Shown: in pieces, positions 44,527 to 55,444 of the stretch
Numbering within the stretch: position 1 is the stretch's first letter
Layout: each line of letters opens with the position of its first letter
From: Spirodela intermedia
Lineage: Eukaryota > Streptophyta > Magnoliopsida > Alismatales > Araceae
Assembly (NCBI GenBank): GCA_902729315.2
Contig: LR746268.1
Coordinates: 4,085,501-4,149,500 of the forward strand
DNA: 64,000 nucleotides
Direction: 5' to 3'
Notes under the pieces: model-generated
Told to the model about the DNA's origin: nothing
Seen by the model: only the letters and a program-made list of their open reading frames with translations
Database searches by the model: none
Made by a program: the position numbers and the translations under genes

Positions 44527-45503
44527 AAACCACGACCGGAGGGATCGGGCCGGGGCGAGTAGCTGGGCGGACGAAGGAGGCGGCCGATGCGAGCACGAGA
44601 ACAAAGAAGCACTTCTCCGTGCCCGCGGGTGTATCTATCTATACCTACGTCTCCCGAGTGAACTTATGAAGTGGCGCAAGGAGAGTAAACGAGGATATGG
44701 ACAGAAAAAGAGAGAGAGGATAGAGAGGGAGAGAGAGAGAAAGAAAAGCATTGATGCTGGCGCGGTAGAGCGTCGATGACGTGGACTCCGCCGGGGAAGT
44801 CGAGTGCGGTTCGACAGGCGATGGGTCCGGGAGGGCGGGCCGGGGCCGTCTTCATTGAACCAGCACCCCGGTCCGACGGATAGGCCCGGCATCGGACCAT
44901 CTGCAGTCTGTGGAATCGGATTGTCTCGGATATTCGGATCCCCAGTCTATCTCTCGCTCTCCCTGTCTCTCTCTCCCTCCCTCTCTTGTCAGGGTAGAGG
45001 ACCAGATTCAAATGGGTTGGCAGGGCCTGGGCCAGTTATTTAGACAAGGGATTGGGCTTCATTACGGTCGGGAAGATGTTTGATAATTCATCTATATTTT
45101 TGTGGGCTTTTCATTACTTTGAAGATGATATTTATTGACTTATTTTGACCCCAAAAATACCCGAATACGCATAAAATAGTGATTATTTATTCCAAGTATT
45201 CTAACTTCAGTTAATGCACATCTACCACCAATCGCTGATTATTTATTCCAAGTATTCCAAGTAAACTCTTGTCGTACATCTTCCACTCCGCCAGTAATTG
45301 CTTACATGCCCCTACAGCTGATATGCTGGCTGTTCCCAACGGAGAGGAGAAATAATTAAATATATTATCTGAATATAGATAGGAATATCTTCATCCACGT
45401 TGGGTGCCAGGTGGACTTTGGGGGCCCAGAACAGTGCCACCGCGCTACATGTATCAGCTCTCTCCCTCTCTCTCGCTCTCCCCTCCCCAACCCTTCGCGG
45501 CGG
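44527..45503. promoter_or_regulatory. Shared upstream region of divergent BZW and PYRR genes
   Basis: The 977 bases between the two ATGs must hold both promoters. The BZW side has a purine tract (GA-rich, about 44706-44742) and the middle a pyrimidine tract (CT-rich, about 44951-44990); such tracts are common in plant leaders and bind GAGA-type factors (family knowledge). On the PYRR side a perfect 20-base direct repeat lies at 45181-45200 and 45237-45256, and an A/T-rich TAAATATAT stretch at about 45356-45364 is a TATA candidate about 140 bases before the PYRR ATG. A CT-rich leader precedes that ATG. Open frames here are GC-rich shadows. Confidence 0.5.
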
Positions 45504-48500
45504 ATGGCGCTGTTGTTCTCACCGAGGTGCCACTCCGGCGGAGGGCTCCGGCCGGTGTCGTGCCTTCGCCGGAGCGCCGCCGGCGACCCCTCCACCATCG
45601 CTGCAAGCCAGACCTTGGATGCCGTCCACATCCGCCGCGCTGCCGAGATAGCGGAGCTGTCGGCGGGTCTGACTTCTCCGCACCCCAATTTCGGTTGCGT
45701 CATTGCCAATGGCCGGGACGTCGCAGGAGAGGGCTTCCTCTACGCCCAGGGCACAAAGTGCGCCGAGTTGCAGGCGGTGGAGGCGGCGGGCGAGCGGTGC
45801 CGTGGCGCCACGGCATACCTTAACTTGGAACCCGGAGACTGCTATGCTGATCACACCCCCGTCTCGGCCCTCTTGAAAGTATGAAAGTTTGGTTTTAATA
45901 CCACCATGTATTATTCTTCTTCGTATGTGGGCTGCGCGTGGACTTTCGGCGGTTGGAATTCTAGCTCCATTTCGCAATTTTGAATACGCCCGTGGGAATG
46001 CCCACGTTATTCTGCACGTAGTTCAAGCTTGTATCTCTGGCTCTGAGTGTTATTGGGGTATTTTATTTTATATTTATAAACTTCACTTTTCAGTGCTGGT
46101 TATGCCTAGTTGCCAAACTTCCAATTATCAGAAAGCGTTTAGATTTGTTGTGGCCTTTCCTAGCCGAGGGATGATCACATGCATAGGTGATGACTTTTTC
46201 TGGGCTGAATACGTTCTTTGCAGGAAGACCAGCCAAATTTTCTATGTGACCATGAAAAAGTGTCAGTTTTGTTGTTGTGACCACAGTGCAAGAGTGCACA
46301 GAAGCTAAGATCCACCCTTGGCTAAGAAGACAATGTATTCTGCGGCCATTTTCTCTTCTATTTTTACATCCTTGATCTTTTCTATGATCTAACCTTTTCG
46401 AGCTAATGTATGCAATTATTTCATTTACTTCTGCAATGTTTTTCCTTGTACTTATGGGGGCATCTATTTGTATTTTGATAGTCCTTAAAAATTGAACCGA
46501 ATGTAATAAAAAGATGGGTTCCAGCCCACAGACGTCGTGTATCAACAAAAGTGTGATGTTGATGTTGGAATTGCTATAATTGCTTCCTTTGATGCGACTG
46601 TTGGTTATTCTGGTCTCGGTACTTCCTTTTGATGCCATTTGTTGCATTTTATATTTTCTTCTGTCCTTGGACTATTCACATCGTTATATAGATCGCTTCA
46701 TTAATGTAGCCAACCCTCGTTGATACTGAAAATGATCGTTTTAACTGCCAAATTCTAAGTTCCTTTTTATCTCCATATATGTGACTGGTATGATGAATTT
46801 ATATTTTGGTGGGGATGAGGAAAGCGTATAATTTTTCTGAAATGTGAACTCTCGATATTTCTTGAAGGAGTCTGTTTATTGTCTCTGCATATTGTTTTAT
46901 GTTTCTAAGATACCGCTGCTTGCTTGATCAGGCAGGGATCTCAAGAGTTGTCGTGGGACTTAGGCATCCACTACCACATCTAAGAGGAAAGGCAATTCAC
47001 ATTCTAAGAACAGACGGTCTGCAGGTTGATATCCTTGGAGAGGATTTGCAGAACAATATTTTTGAGGTACGAAAATAAAGCAAATAACTATTTTTTGATT
47101 TATCAGGAATTTTTCGTTCTATACTCCTGAAATTTAGGTAGTTTATGATCTTTTATAATGATTGTTGATTTGCGATAACTTTCTGTCCTTCTGGAGGTCC
47201 TAGTTATAATTTTGTTTTTTGTCACAGAGTGCATTTGCTTTTGGTGACGCATTTCATCTGTGCAGTAGCATCAACATGTCATTTGGTTTTCATCTAATAT
47301 TCTTGGTTTAATGTTATAGGAGGCTCTGAAATCCTGCCTTGTTGTCAATGCTCCATTGCTTTACAGAGCTGCCTATCGTCTGCCTTTCTCCATTCTTAAA
47401 TATGCTATGACATTGGATGGTGAGGTTTATTCTTAGTCGTTTTCTGTGTCACCTCTTCGAACTATTCAATTTTCTTTCCTAAAAGGATAGTGGGCTTCAC
47501 GATACACTTTCACCTTTTGGAGTTACAGGAAAAATTGCTGCTAGCAGTGGGCATGCATCTTGGGTAAGCAGCAAGAAATCCCGGAACCGAGTGTTTGAAT
47601 TAAGGGCAAGGAGTGATGCTGTAATTGTCGGAGGAAATACTGTACGTCGTGATGGTACACATTATTATTTGACCTAATCTCCTTCTAGTTAAGTACGATA
47701 ATCCATCTGTCAGTTTTCCATGACATGTTGGATTCACTTGTCTGCAGATCCACGGTTGACCAATAGACTTAGAAATGGACATGTTCCTGTGCGCATTGTA
47801 ATGTCACAAACCCTTGATCTCCCTGAGGATGCAAACCTCTGGAATATCTCTGATGCATACACAATCGTTGCAACTCAAAGGGGTGCTCGAAAGAAATTCC
47901 AGCAGGTTCTTGCTTCCAAAGGCGTTGAAGTGGTGGAGTTTGATATCTTAAACCCCAGAGAACTTATGGAATACTGTTATGATCGTGGATATCTCTCGGT
48001 ACTATGGGAATGTGGGGGCAACCTAGCTGCGCCAGCGATTTCTTCTGGCATCATCCACAAGGTATGGTTTACAGTCAGCTACCCTGGTCTTGGTTCTGTC
48101 CTGCAAGACAAACTTTGTAAAGTATTGTGTAATTTTAATCACTTGTAAACTCATGATGCAAAGTAGCGGAGTGTCCTTAGCCAATTTCAGTTATGTGTTC
48201 TCAATTTTAGTTCTGAAAAGCTAATATTTTCCTCTTTTCTTGATCTGCAAGTAGTGCTATCTATTTTGCATGCCTTCTTGGTGGAGTTTACTCGCCCGGA
48301 GCTGAATTGGTTTTTTCAGTCTAAGCTTAAATGTGAATCCACATTGGACAATCTGGTCAGTCCATGGTGACGTTGCATTGTTGGAGTGTACTTTCGCTTA
48401 GAAATTACTCTTGTTCCTCCATCTGATGCAGCCCTTGAGTTGGGGGTGACCGGCACTTTATTTAGTTTTCTTCACATGACTGTATTCTTTCTCGCTGGGA

Positions 48501-51398
48501 ATGGGATATGTTAGCAAAATGTTCAACACAGTTCAAGGACTTTGAGCATACCCTCGAGGATTTAATTTTACTTCTTTTTATTGGAAGCCTTGAGGGTTTA
48601 CTTTTTATTAGAAGAATCTTTAAAGGGCTAATTTTTATTTTCTTTAGACGTTTCTCTTTTAGTTGATTGGCTCTCCTTGACTAGCTTGATACTTTCTTAG
48701 AGAATGATCAAGTAATCATCTGGTTTCCTTATTGGCCAGGTTTTCTTACCTTATTTTAAGGGAGGCCTAATTCCTCTTCGTGATTTTTTGGCTCTTCGGC
48801 TTGCCAGCCTTTCTGTTCAGATACTTCAGCTTTTTTTTCCTCTTTATCCCGCACCAATTCAGCTCGCCATTAGTTGTGGTAGATAATATTGTGTAATTCC
48901 AATTTCAGCTATTGAATATAGAGCTATGAACATTGAAAGGTTTAAATGATGCAATACATCCAGAAAATCCTTATTTTATATTAGCGTCCCCATAAATTTC
49001 TTCTTCCCAAAAGTTCCATAAAGGAGCCAATCATTCCTAGATGATTGTAACATGTTGTCAGTAGCACATGATTCATTTTTCTTCTCCGGTTAACTTGGGG
49101 CTATTTTGTTGTTTGCTGTTGCAGGTCTTTGCATTTGTTGCTCCAAAAATAATCGGGGGAGTGAATGCTCCATCTCCAGTTGGTGAATTGGGAATGGTTG
49201 AAATGTCACAAGCCTTCAATTTGCTTGATGTCTCATATGAACAGGCAGGTGCATATTTTTGTTAATATTGTTGTAAATATGATTCGATACAACATTTCTT
49301 ACCTGATACTTTTAATCCCAGGATGTGGGATCATCTCTCTTCGGTTGTTACACTTACCTAGAATGCAACTGCTGTGCATTCTTAGCTCGATCTGAGAGAT
49401 AGATTATAGGACTCACTTGTAGTTGGAACAAAATATAAATTGTCAGCTTTCAAAATGTATGACATTTCATGGGCTACCGTGATGTGACTTATTGACTTTT
49501 GAGTGACAGATTGGGACCGACATGCTTATTAGTGGTTTCCTCCTGCCTATTCCAGACCTTTCACCTGTAGTCCCATCAGCAGACAAAGTTTTGGCACTTG
49601 ATCCAGCTGTTGCACTTCATGACACAAACATTATATTCTTTTACAAGACATGGGATCCTTATGGAGCATTCTCAAACTTCTCTCCTCATCCTGTGCAAAT
49701 CCCAGATGAGCACGGTGACTCTTTAACATGGCCATCTGTGGAGCACTATTATCAGGTCATTGCCATAACTATCTTTCGATATAATTGTTGCCAGAAGTTT
49801 CAACATGTCTTTGACTGCCGAACATTTTTGAACACTGGTGATAACTCTAGGAATATTCTTCTATGACACATCGTCACAGGCACAGAAGTTTACTGGGGTT
49901 GATGATCCACTGGCGGTTGGCTTTGTTGAGCAAATAAAGGTTGCAAATAGCCCCGAGGAAGCAGCGAGAATTGGAAGATCTGTACAGAGGAAATATCCTA
50001 ATCTGGTATATGATCCATGCACGAAAACTGCCCTTTTTGCAATTTAGTTAAGCGTTGTGAAAATTGTTTCAAATTTACATGTTTACGGGCATATTTGGTA
50101 ATTGGATTGAAGACTGAAGATGAGTTACAGCCTGGCATGATAACCTTTGTGTTGTTTATGGTTACAAATGGCTGACAAATTTCCAATTTCATTGGGCAAA
50201 GGTACCATGCTTTAAGTTTGCGTTTTTGCTCTTCTAGTCTTAATACCAAACCCTAACGCTATTAGCTCGTATGTTACCGTACCAAACCCTTTATGTATTG
50301 ACATAATGTCCAAGGTATGGTGTAGACTTATGAAGTATTACCTTTTTTATCAGTCTATCATTGATGTTCATGCGTCATTCATTCATCACACCCTCAATAC
50401 GATTCTAGATAATTTCTTGCTGAATTCATCAACCAGCAATATTAATAGAAAAGGGTGCTGTTCTTTCATTGGTCTGTTTGAAGGTGATTGATTTGTCTGA
50501 TTCTATGCCAAGTTCGACAAGATATAAGGGTGTGTGAAGGTTTCCTAGTACCACTTATTAACTATCAAATAAAATAAAAAGGAAATATGCATGTGTAGTC
50601 AGCTGTCAAGAAACGTCTATGCCAGAGTGATGCTCTACTACACCTGCATTGTGTAGAATACGACAGTTCAAAGCTAGCAAAACGGTAGAATTAATCCCTT
50701 CGTCGTTGCTTGTTCTCTCTAGAATTGTCGTTTTTATTTTAATATGGCATGGTATGAGATTTGACAATCTCCTATTACTCTGAATAATAAATTGTGACTT
50801 GGGCTATAGGATTTTGAATATCTTACTGATAATTGATTTATTTATTTATTCTTCCATTGTGACTTGGGCTCGTATCTTACTCCAAATTCACATTTTGTTG
50901 AAATTCACGAGAAGTCAGCCGGCAGTGTTCCATTGTCATGTTCTTTCTTATAAACTTGACCTACTGAAATATCTACATTCACAAATTACCAACCTTGGTT
51001 GGGGTTGTCTTTTGGTCATGGTCTGTTACTATTGGCAAACATGGCAACCAAGCCGGTGTGTACTAGTTGGCATATCCGTTGTGTAGTTAGATTTATTCTC
51101 TTCCAAAATCCAGATACAAAAACATTTAGATCCTCAATTATATTCTTGCATTTCCTTCCAGGTCCACCCCAAGTGGGACTCTCTGAAGATTGACGTGATG
51201 TACAGGGCCCTCAAGCGCAAGTTTTCCATGTATACCCACTTGAACTCCTTGTTACTTTCAACTGCGGGTTCTGTTCTTGTTGAAGCCTCGCCACACGATC
51301 TCTTTTGGGGTGGAGGACGTGATGGAGAAGGCTTGAACTATTTGGGTCGGCTGCTGATGCAACTTCGGTCAGAGATCTTGGAAGAGCGGGCGGCATGA
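45504..51398 (+). CDS. PYRR: PYRR: plastid riboflavin-pathway pyrimidine reductase fused to NADAR domain, complete (592 aa)
   Basis: PYRR reduces the ribosylamino-pyrimidine phosphate after deamination in plastid riboflavin synthesis. Nine exons: 45504-45878, 46932-47066, 47320-47419, 47529-47654, 47748-48061, 49125-49244, 49510-49755, 49880-50005, 51162-51398. Residues 1-40 look like a transit peptide. The deaminase fold (about 45-170) has lost its zinc ligands: the usual HAE is CAE (Cys86), the PC motif is PG (Gly111), and the last Cys is Ser121. So it should be catalytically dead, as is known for plant PYRR. The reductase (about 190-400) keeps YAMTLDGKIAASSGHASWVS and AVIVGGNTVRRDDPRL. The C-terminal NADAR/COG3236 domain (about 431-588; FYKTWDPYGAFSNFSPHP, WPSVEHYYQAQKF, FWGGGRDGEGLNYLGRLL) is a hydrolase of reactive pathway intermediates. 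Exon 6 ends with a GC donor. The ATG at 45504 was chosen; an in-frame ATG at 45411 would add 31 residues. Confidence 0.96.
45879..46931 (+). other. PYRR intron 1 (1.05 kb)
   Basis: Intron with GT donor after Leu-Leu-Lys and acceptor before AGISRVVVG. It holds a long antisense open frame (46090-46647 minus, 185 codons) that I do not recognise and that looks like low-complexity AT-rich translation. Nothing else stands out. Confidence 0.6.
50006..51161 (+). other. PYRR intron 8 (1.16 kb)
   Basis: AT-rich intron between the exon ending KYPNL and the exon starting VHPKWDSLK. Short open frames inside are not supported by any domain. I see no repeat or mobile element in it. Confidence 0.7.
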
Positions 51399-51577
51399 CA
51401 AAGGCAATATATGGAGCTTGTGTACCCAAAAATAGGCACAGGTCATGTGCCAGACTTGGTGACTGCTAATCAGACTAGTCTCAAATTATTGCGGGGTATC
51501 TGCATAGTTAGTGTCAACATTTACTAGATTTCTTCCTCTTTTGTTTTTGAGTTTCTTACTTTCCTTTATTTCTGTTA

Positions 51578-51747
51578 TGTCCCTATGAGATCCGATATAG
51601 ATTCATTGGGTCTTGTTGGAACCATTAATACATGTACCTAAGTGAAACACGACTAGGAATGAAACTGTCTGTTTCCTATGCATATTTTCTGTTGCTCTCT
51701 CGACAACTGTGGTGGAACCCTAACACCGGAGGCAAAGGGGATTGACA
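51578..51747 (+). repeat. 5' LTR of the Copia-type element
   Basis: About 170 bases running from TGTCCCTATGAG to GATTGACA. It is clearly similar to 54894-55061 (shared ATGAGATCCGATAT, GATTCATTGGGTCTTGTTGG, AATGAAACT, GTGGT..AACCCTAA). The exact left edge is uncertain by a few bases. A primer-binding site follows at once. Confidence 0.75.
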
Positions 51748-51762
51748 CGGTATCAGAGCAGG
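51748..51762 (+). promoter_or_regulatory. Primer-binding site (initiator tRNA-Met type) of the Copia element
   Basis: CGGTATCAGAGCAGG lies right after the 5' LTR. GGTATCAGAGC is complementary to the 3' end of plant initiator tRNA-Met, the usual primer of plant LTR elements. Confidence 0.8.
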
Positions 51763-54700
51763 TTATGTCCTATTTCTCCTCTCAAGATTTAAAGATGAGT
51801 GGAAGAAAATTTCATGACTTCAACAGTGACCTAGAATCTCTTTTGATTGTTATAATTCATATTCTTACAGTAGTTGGCATTTGTTCCCCTTGACTTGAAG
51901 TAGTTTATTTTTTCTTGAAAAAGAAATTTCATATGGCTTCTAGCGGAGGGAGTGAGGGGGAGAAACTTTATCAAGTTCTTCTTGGTATATCAGAAAAAAA
52001 ATGAGATTTGATGGTAAGAAACTATATCAAAAGGGACAATTCATTGAAATAATTCTCCTAGGTTGAGATTTACAGAATCATCTTAGGGAACCTCCTGTAG
52101 AAGCACCTGATTCACGACACTGAATTTGGGAAGCATCTGATTCACTTTTTTATTTATGAGAACAGTCAGGGTATTTATAGGACTATATATATCGGAGTTA
52201 CTAAAAAAGGTATAATGATTGGAGAATCTACAGCTTTGCAAGGAAGTTAATGTACCTGATTCAAGGGGAGAGGTATGTCCTAGTGTACGGACGTGAATTA
52301 TAAAGAACAAATGTACATACATAAGGACCGATTATATAAATTTCTTATGAGATTAAATTCAGTGTATGAAAATCTTGAGGTCAACTCTTACATTGAGAGA
52401 GAGTTCTAAATTTAGATGAGACAATTCAAATTATAGTAGAAGAAGAAAGTTGTATTAGCCTCATTCTAAATGAGTCTAAGGACACTAATATTGCATTTAT
52501 ATCTAAGTATAAAAATGGTTCGAATATTACTGCAATGGAGCAGAACTGTGGGGAACAGCAAGACAGTAATCTAATTTATCAGCAATTTTCTCAGAAAATT
52601 GATTCACGGGGATCATTATTCTGCAACCGACTGTAAGAAGAAAGGTCATATTAAAGAGAATTTTTACAAGTACATGAAAAATAACCTCGTCTAAGACAAG
52701 TATATATAGCAATAAACTTAAACTCAAAAGGGAACGTGTAAATTAACTAATGAATGTAAATACTCGTGATGAACTTGTAAGAATTTGTGAGGAGCTAGAG
52801 AAATTAAAAGTAACACTCAGCTCCACTCATCAAGTCATAATAGGTGCCAATTATTATTCCCATAGAAATTAGTTTGGAATACTTGCTACAAAATTGTGTG
52901 AGACTGTAATAGATGTTTTATTTTTTGATAACGTTTCGAGCCGAAAGATTGAACCTATTAAGGAGAGATGGATTACTCTACCTTGGAGAACAAAAAACAT
53001 CATTGTTATCCACATGATTGATGTTGAAGGAGGCTCGAGAGAACAAAGAAATATAGAATCATTCTTTTACACTATCAATTGGGGCGTTCCTCATTTAAAT
53101 TGTTACATCATATGTTTCCTTTGTATTTCAAAGGATTTAATTGTAATACAATTGTTTGTGATGCATGTCAACTTGCTAAGCATAAGAAATCCTCTTTTTA
53201 TGTCATTTTCTTGCAATCAAGTTCCATTTGATTCATCTATAGTGATGTGTGAGGTTCGTGTCAACTATCAACTATGAATGGTGCAAGTTGGTTCCTTATT
53301 TTGGTTGATGATTGTACTCACACCACATGGATATAAATTTTGAAACAAAAATCAGATATTTTAAACATGATTTAGGATTATTTTCTTATGGTCAAAAGTC
53401 AATTTGATCCCCTTATCAAATGCTTCTACTCCAACAATAATAAGGATTATTTCAATCATACATTGTCAACTATTTTCAATGCAAATTGAGTCATTCATGA
53501 GTCTTCATGTGTTAACACACCACAACAAAATGATGTGGCAGAAAAGAAGACATGTGCCAACTACTACTCGAGCATTACTCTTTCATCAAGAGGTGCCTAA
53601 ATACTTATGAGGAGAAGCAGCATTAACTATTATTCATCTAATAAATTGACTTCCATCAGAGGTGTTAAAATGTCAAAGTCTAATTGATGTTCTCTCCTCT
53701 AAATATTCAAATGTGAGATTGAAAATTGGTTTAATTCCACAAGTGTTTGTAAATACATCATATGTCTAATTTACTCCAACAAATAAATTGGATCCTAGGA
53801 AATATTATGATCCAATATAAAGGAAATTCTTTGTTTCAACTGATGTTACTTTTGATGAAGGATATAGTTTTTTCAAGAAATCTTCTCTATATAGCTCGAA
53901 ATTATCATATCAAGGGGATACACCCTTTGAACCAAATTTAATTTTTCTAATGATATCAAGTGAAGGAGTTAATTTTGATGAAAATGAAGATCATATTGAT
54001 GTATCAAACAGTATACAACCAATCAATAAGGAGATGAAAGCATTATACAACTGCTCAAGATGGTCCTATTGCATTGTGAAAGGGAGTGAGGCAGTGTAGG
54101 ATACCTCCAGAGTATTCGATGGCAAATTATCTCAATTATATTCATTTCTCACCGTTGTATTCCTCACATTGTGGAAGAAGCTATGGCTGATAAGAGATGG
54201 AGAAAAGCTATGCTACTTGAGATGAGAATTAGTTAATCTTCTTCTAGGAAAGAAAAGTGTGGGATGTAAATAGTCGCTATAAAGCAAATGGATCAACTGA
54301 ACACTATAAAGCAAGATTAGTCGTTAATGGTTTCACCTAATCATATGGAGTTGATTATTTAAAAACATTTGCTTCAGTGGCAAAGCTAAAGGCAATAAGA
54401 ATTTTGATCTCACTCAGAGCTCACTTCATTAGCCTTTACATTAATATGATGTAAAGAATGTATTTTTACATGGTGACTCAGAAGAAAAGATTTATATGGA
54501 GCCTCTACTCGGATTTAGAGAATCATACACACCACAAATAATATGTTGGCTAAAAAAGACATTATATGGACTTGAACAGTCCCCTAGAGTATAGAATGGC
54601 ATATTCACACAAGCTATGAAGGAAATTGAATATTTACAAAATAATGGAGACCATACAATGTTTATCAAGCACTCAAAGACATGGAGAGTTATTGTACTCC

Positions 54701-54893
54701 TTGTATACATGGATGATAATTACAAGTAATGATTCAAAATAAATCAAAGCACTGAGCACAAATTTATCTTAAAGATTTGAAGTCAAAACTTGGGATAAAT
54801 TAAAGTATTTTTCTAGGCATTAAAGTTGGTCATTCACATCAAGGGATTTTTATATCACAGCGAAAGTATATTCTAGATTTACTTCAAGAGATA

Positions 54894-55061
54894 TGTCTCT
54901 ATGAGATCCGATATTGATTCATTGGGTCTTGTTGGAGCTATTAATGTCTGTGCTTAAGTACAACATGACTAAGAATGAAACTATCTTTTTCCTGAACATA
55001 TTTTATGCTGCTATCTCGGCAGCTGTGGTAGAACCCTAATGCCAAAGGCAAAGGATTAACA
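54894..55061 (+). repeat. 3' LTR of the Copia-type element
   Basis: About 168 bases from TGTCTCTATGAG to GGATTAACA, matching the 5' LTR with many substitutions and small indels, so the insertion is old. I could not find a matching target-site duplication outside the pair. Confidence 0.72.
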
Positions 55062-55276
55062 ATTAGGTAGAGAGAGTGAAATGCGATCATTAGCCTTGGT
55101 TATGAAAAAATGATAAGCTTGGATTGTTGACTTCTCAAGAGAATTTTGCTCGGATTGAGTAAGAACATCTCAGATGTTTGCCCATAAGGATGCATGTTTA
55201 TATTAAGTTCATTCATTGGAATAGTCTGATGCCTTACTTTGGCTGGTAGAATTTTGTCTTAAACATTATATCATGT

Positions 55277-55277
<1 letters not shown>

Positions 55278-55310
<33 letters not shown>
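55278..55310. repeat. (AT)n microsatellite
   Basis: An uninterrupted alternating A/T run of about 33 bases, just downstream of the SCPL20 stop codon and outside the Copia LTR. It probably varies in length between individuals. Confidence 0.9.
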
Positions 55311-55312
<2 letters not shown>

Positions 55313-55444
55313 TTTTCCCAGTTTAGATGAGAAACATTTCTTCTCTTCAATCTGTATTGTTTCTCACGAGCATAATCTGATGAGAAAATAAATAAGGGGA
55401 ATTTGTAGACAGGACACTGAATTCTGAACCAAATGAAGTTGGTT

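Larger units (their letters stand above)
51578..55061 (+). mobile_element. Decayed Ty1/Copia-type LTR retrotransposon with both LTRs
   Basis: Two related short LTRs flank about 3.1 kb of decayed coding sequence. Order of remnants: a gag start (MASSGGSEGEKL, near 51932), a GAG-pre-integrase zinc region near 53090-53200 (HPSFKLLHHM, CDACQLAKHKKSSF), an integrase core to about 53620 (FLILVDDCT, NTPQQNDVAE), and a reverse transcriptase remnant near 54230-54800 (DVKNVFLHGDSEEKIYMEPL, KKTLYGLEQSP, VLLVYMDD). The integrase-before-RT order is diagnostic of Copia. Many stops and frameshifts make it inactive. The RNase H region seems lost: the RT remnant runs almost directly into the 3' LTR. It sits about 180 bases after the PYRR stop. 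Confidence 0.85.

Noticed and set aside
44635-45043. Several open frames in the BZW/PYRR spacer
   Set aside because: They are translations of GA/CT tracts and GC-rich leader DNA (runs of SLSLSL or RERERE), with no family signal.
45411-45503. Upstream in-frame ATG for PYRR
   Set aside because: It would add 31 residues read from a CT-rich leader; MALLFSP at 45504 is a better transit-peptide start with a good context (GCGGATGGCG). Not fully excluded.
45404-45823. 139-codon frame in another phase of PYRR exon 1
   Set aside because: Pro/Arg-rich shadow of the true frame.
45519-45977. 152-codon antisense frame over PYRR exon 1
   Set aside because: It mirrors the GC-rich PYRR exon and crosses its splice donor; no domain is visible.
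46090-46647. 185-codon minus-strand frame in PYRR intron 1
   Set aside because: It lies wholly in an intron, has no recognisable domain and no sign of codon bias. Kept only as a note.
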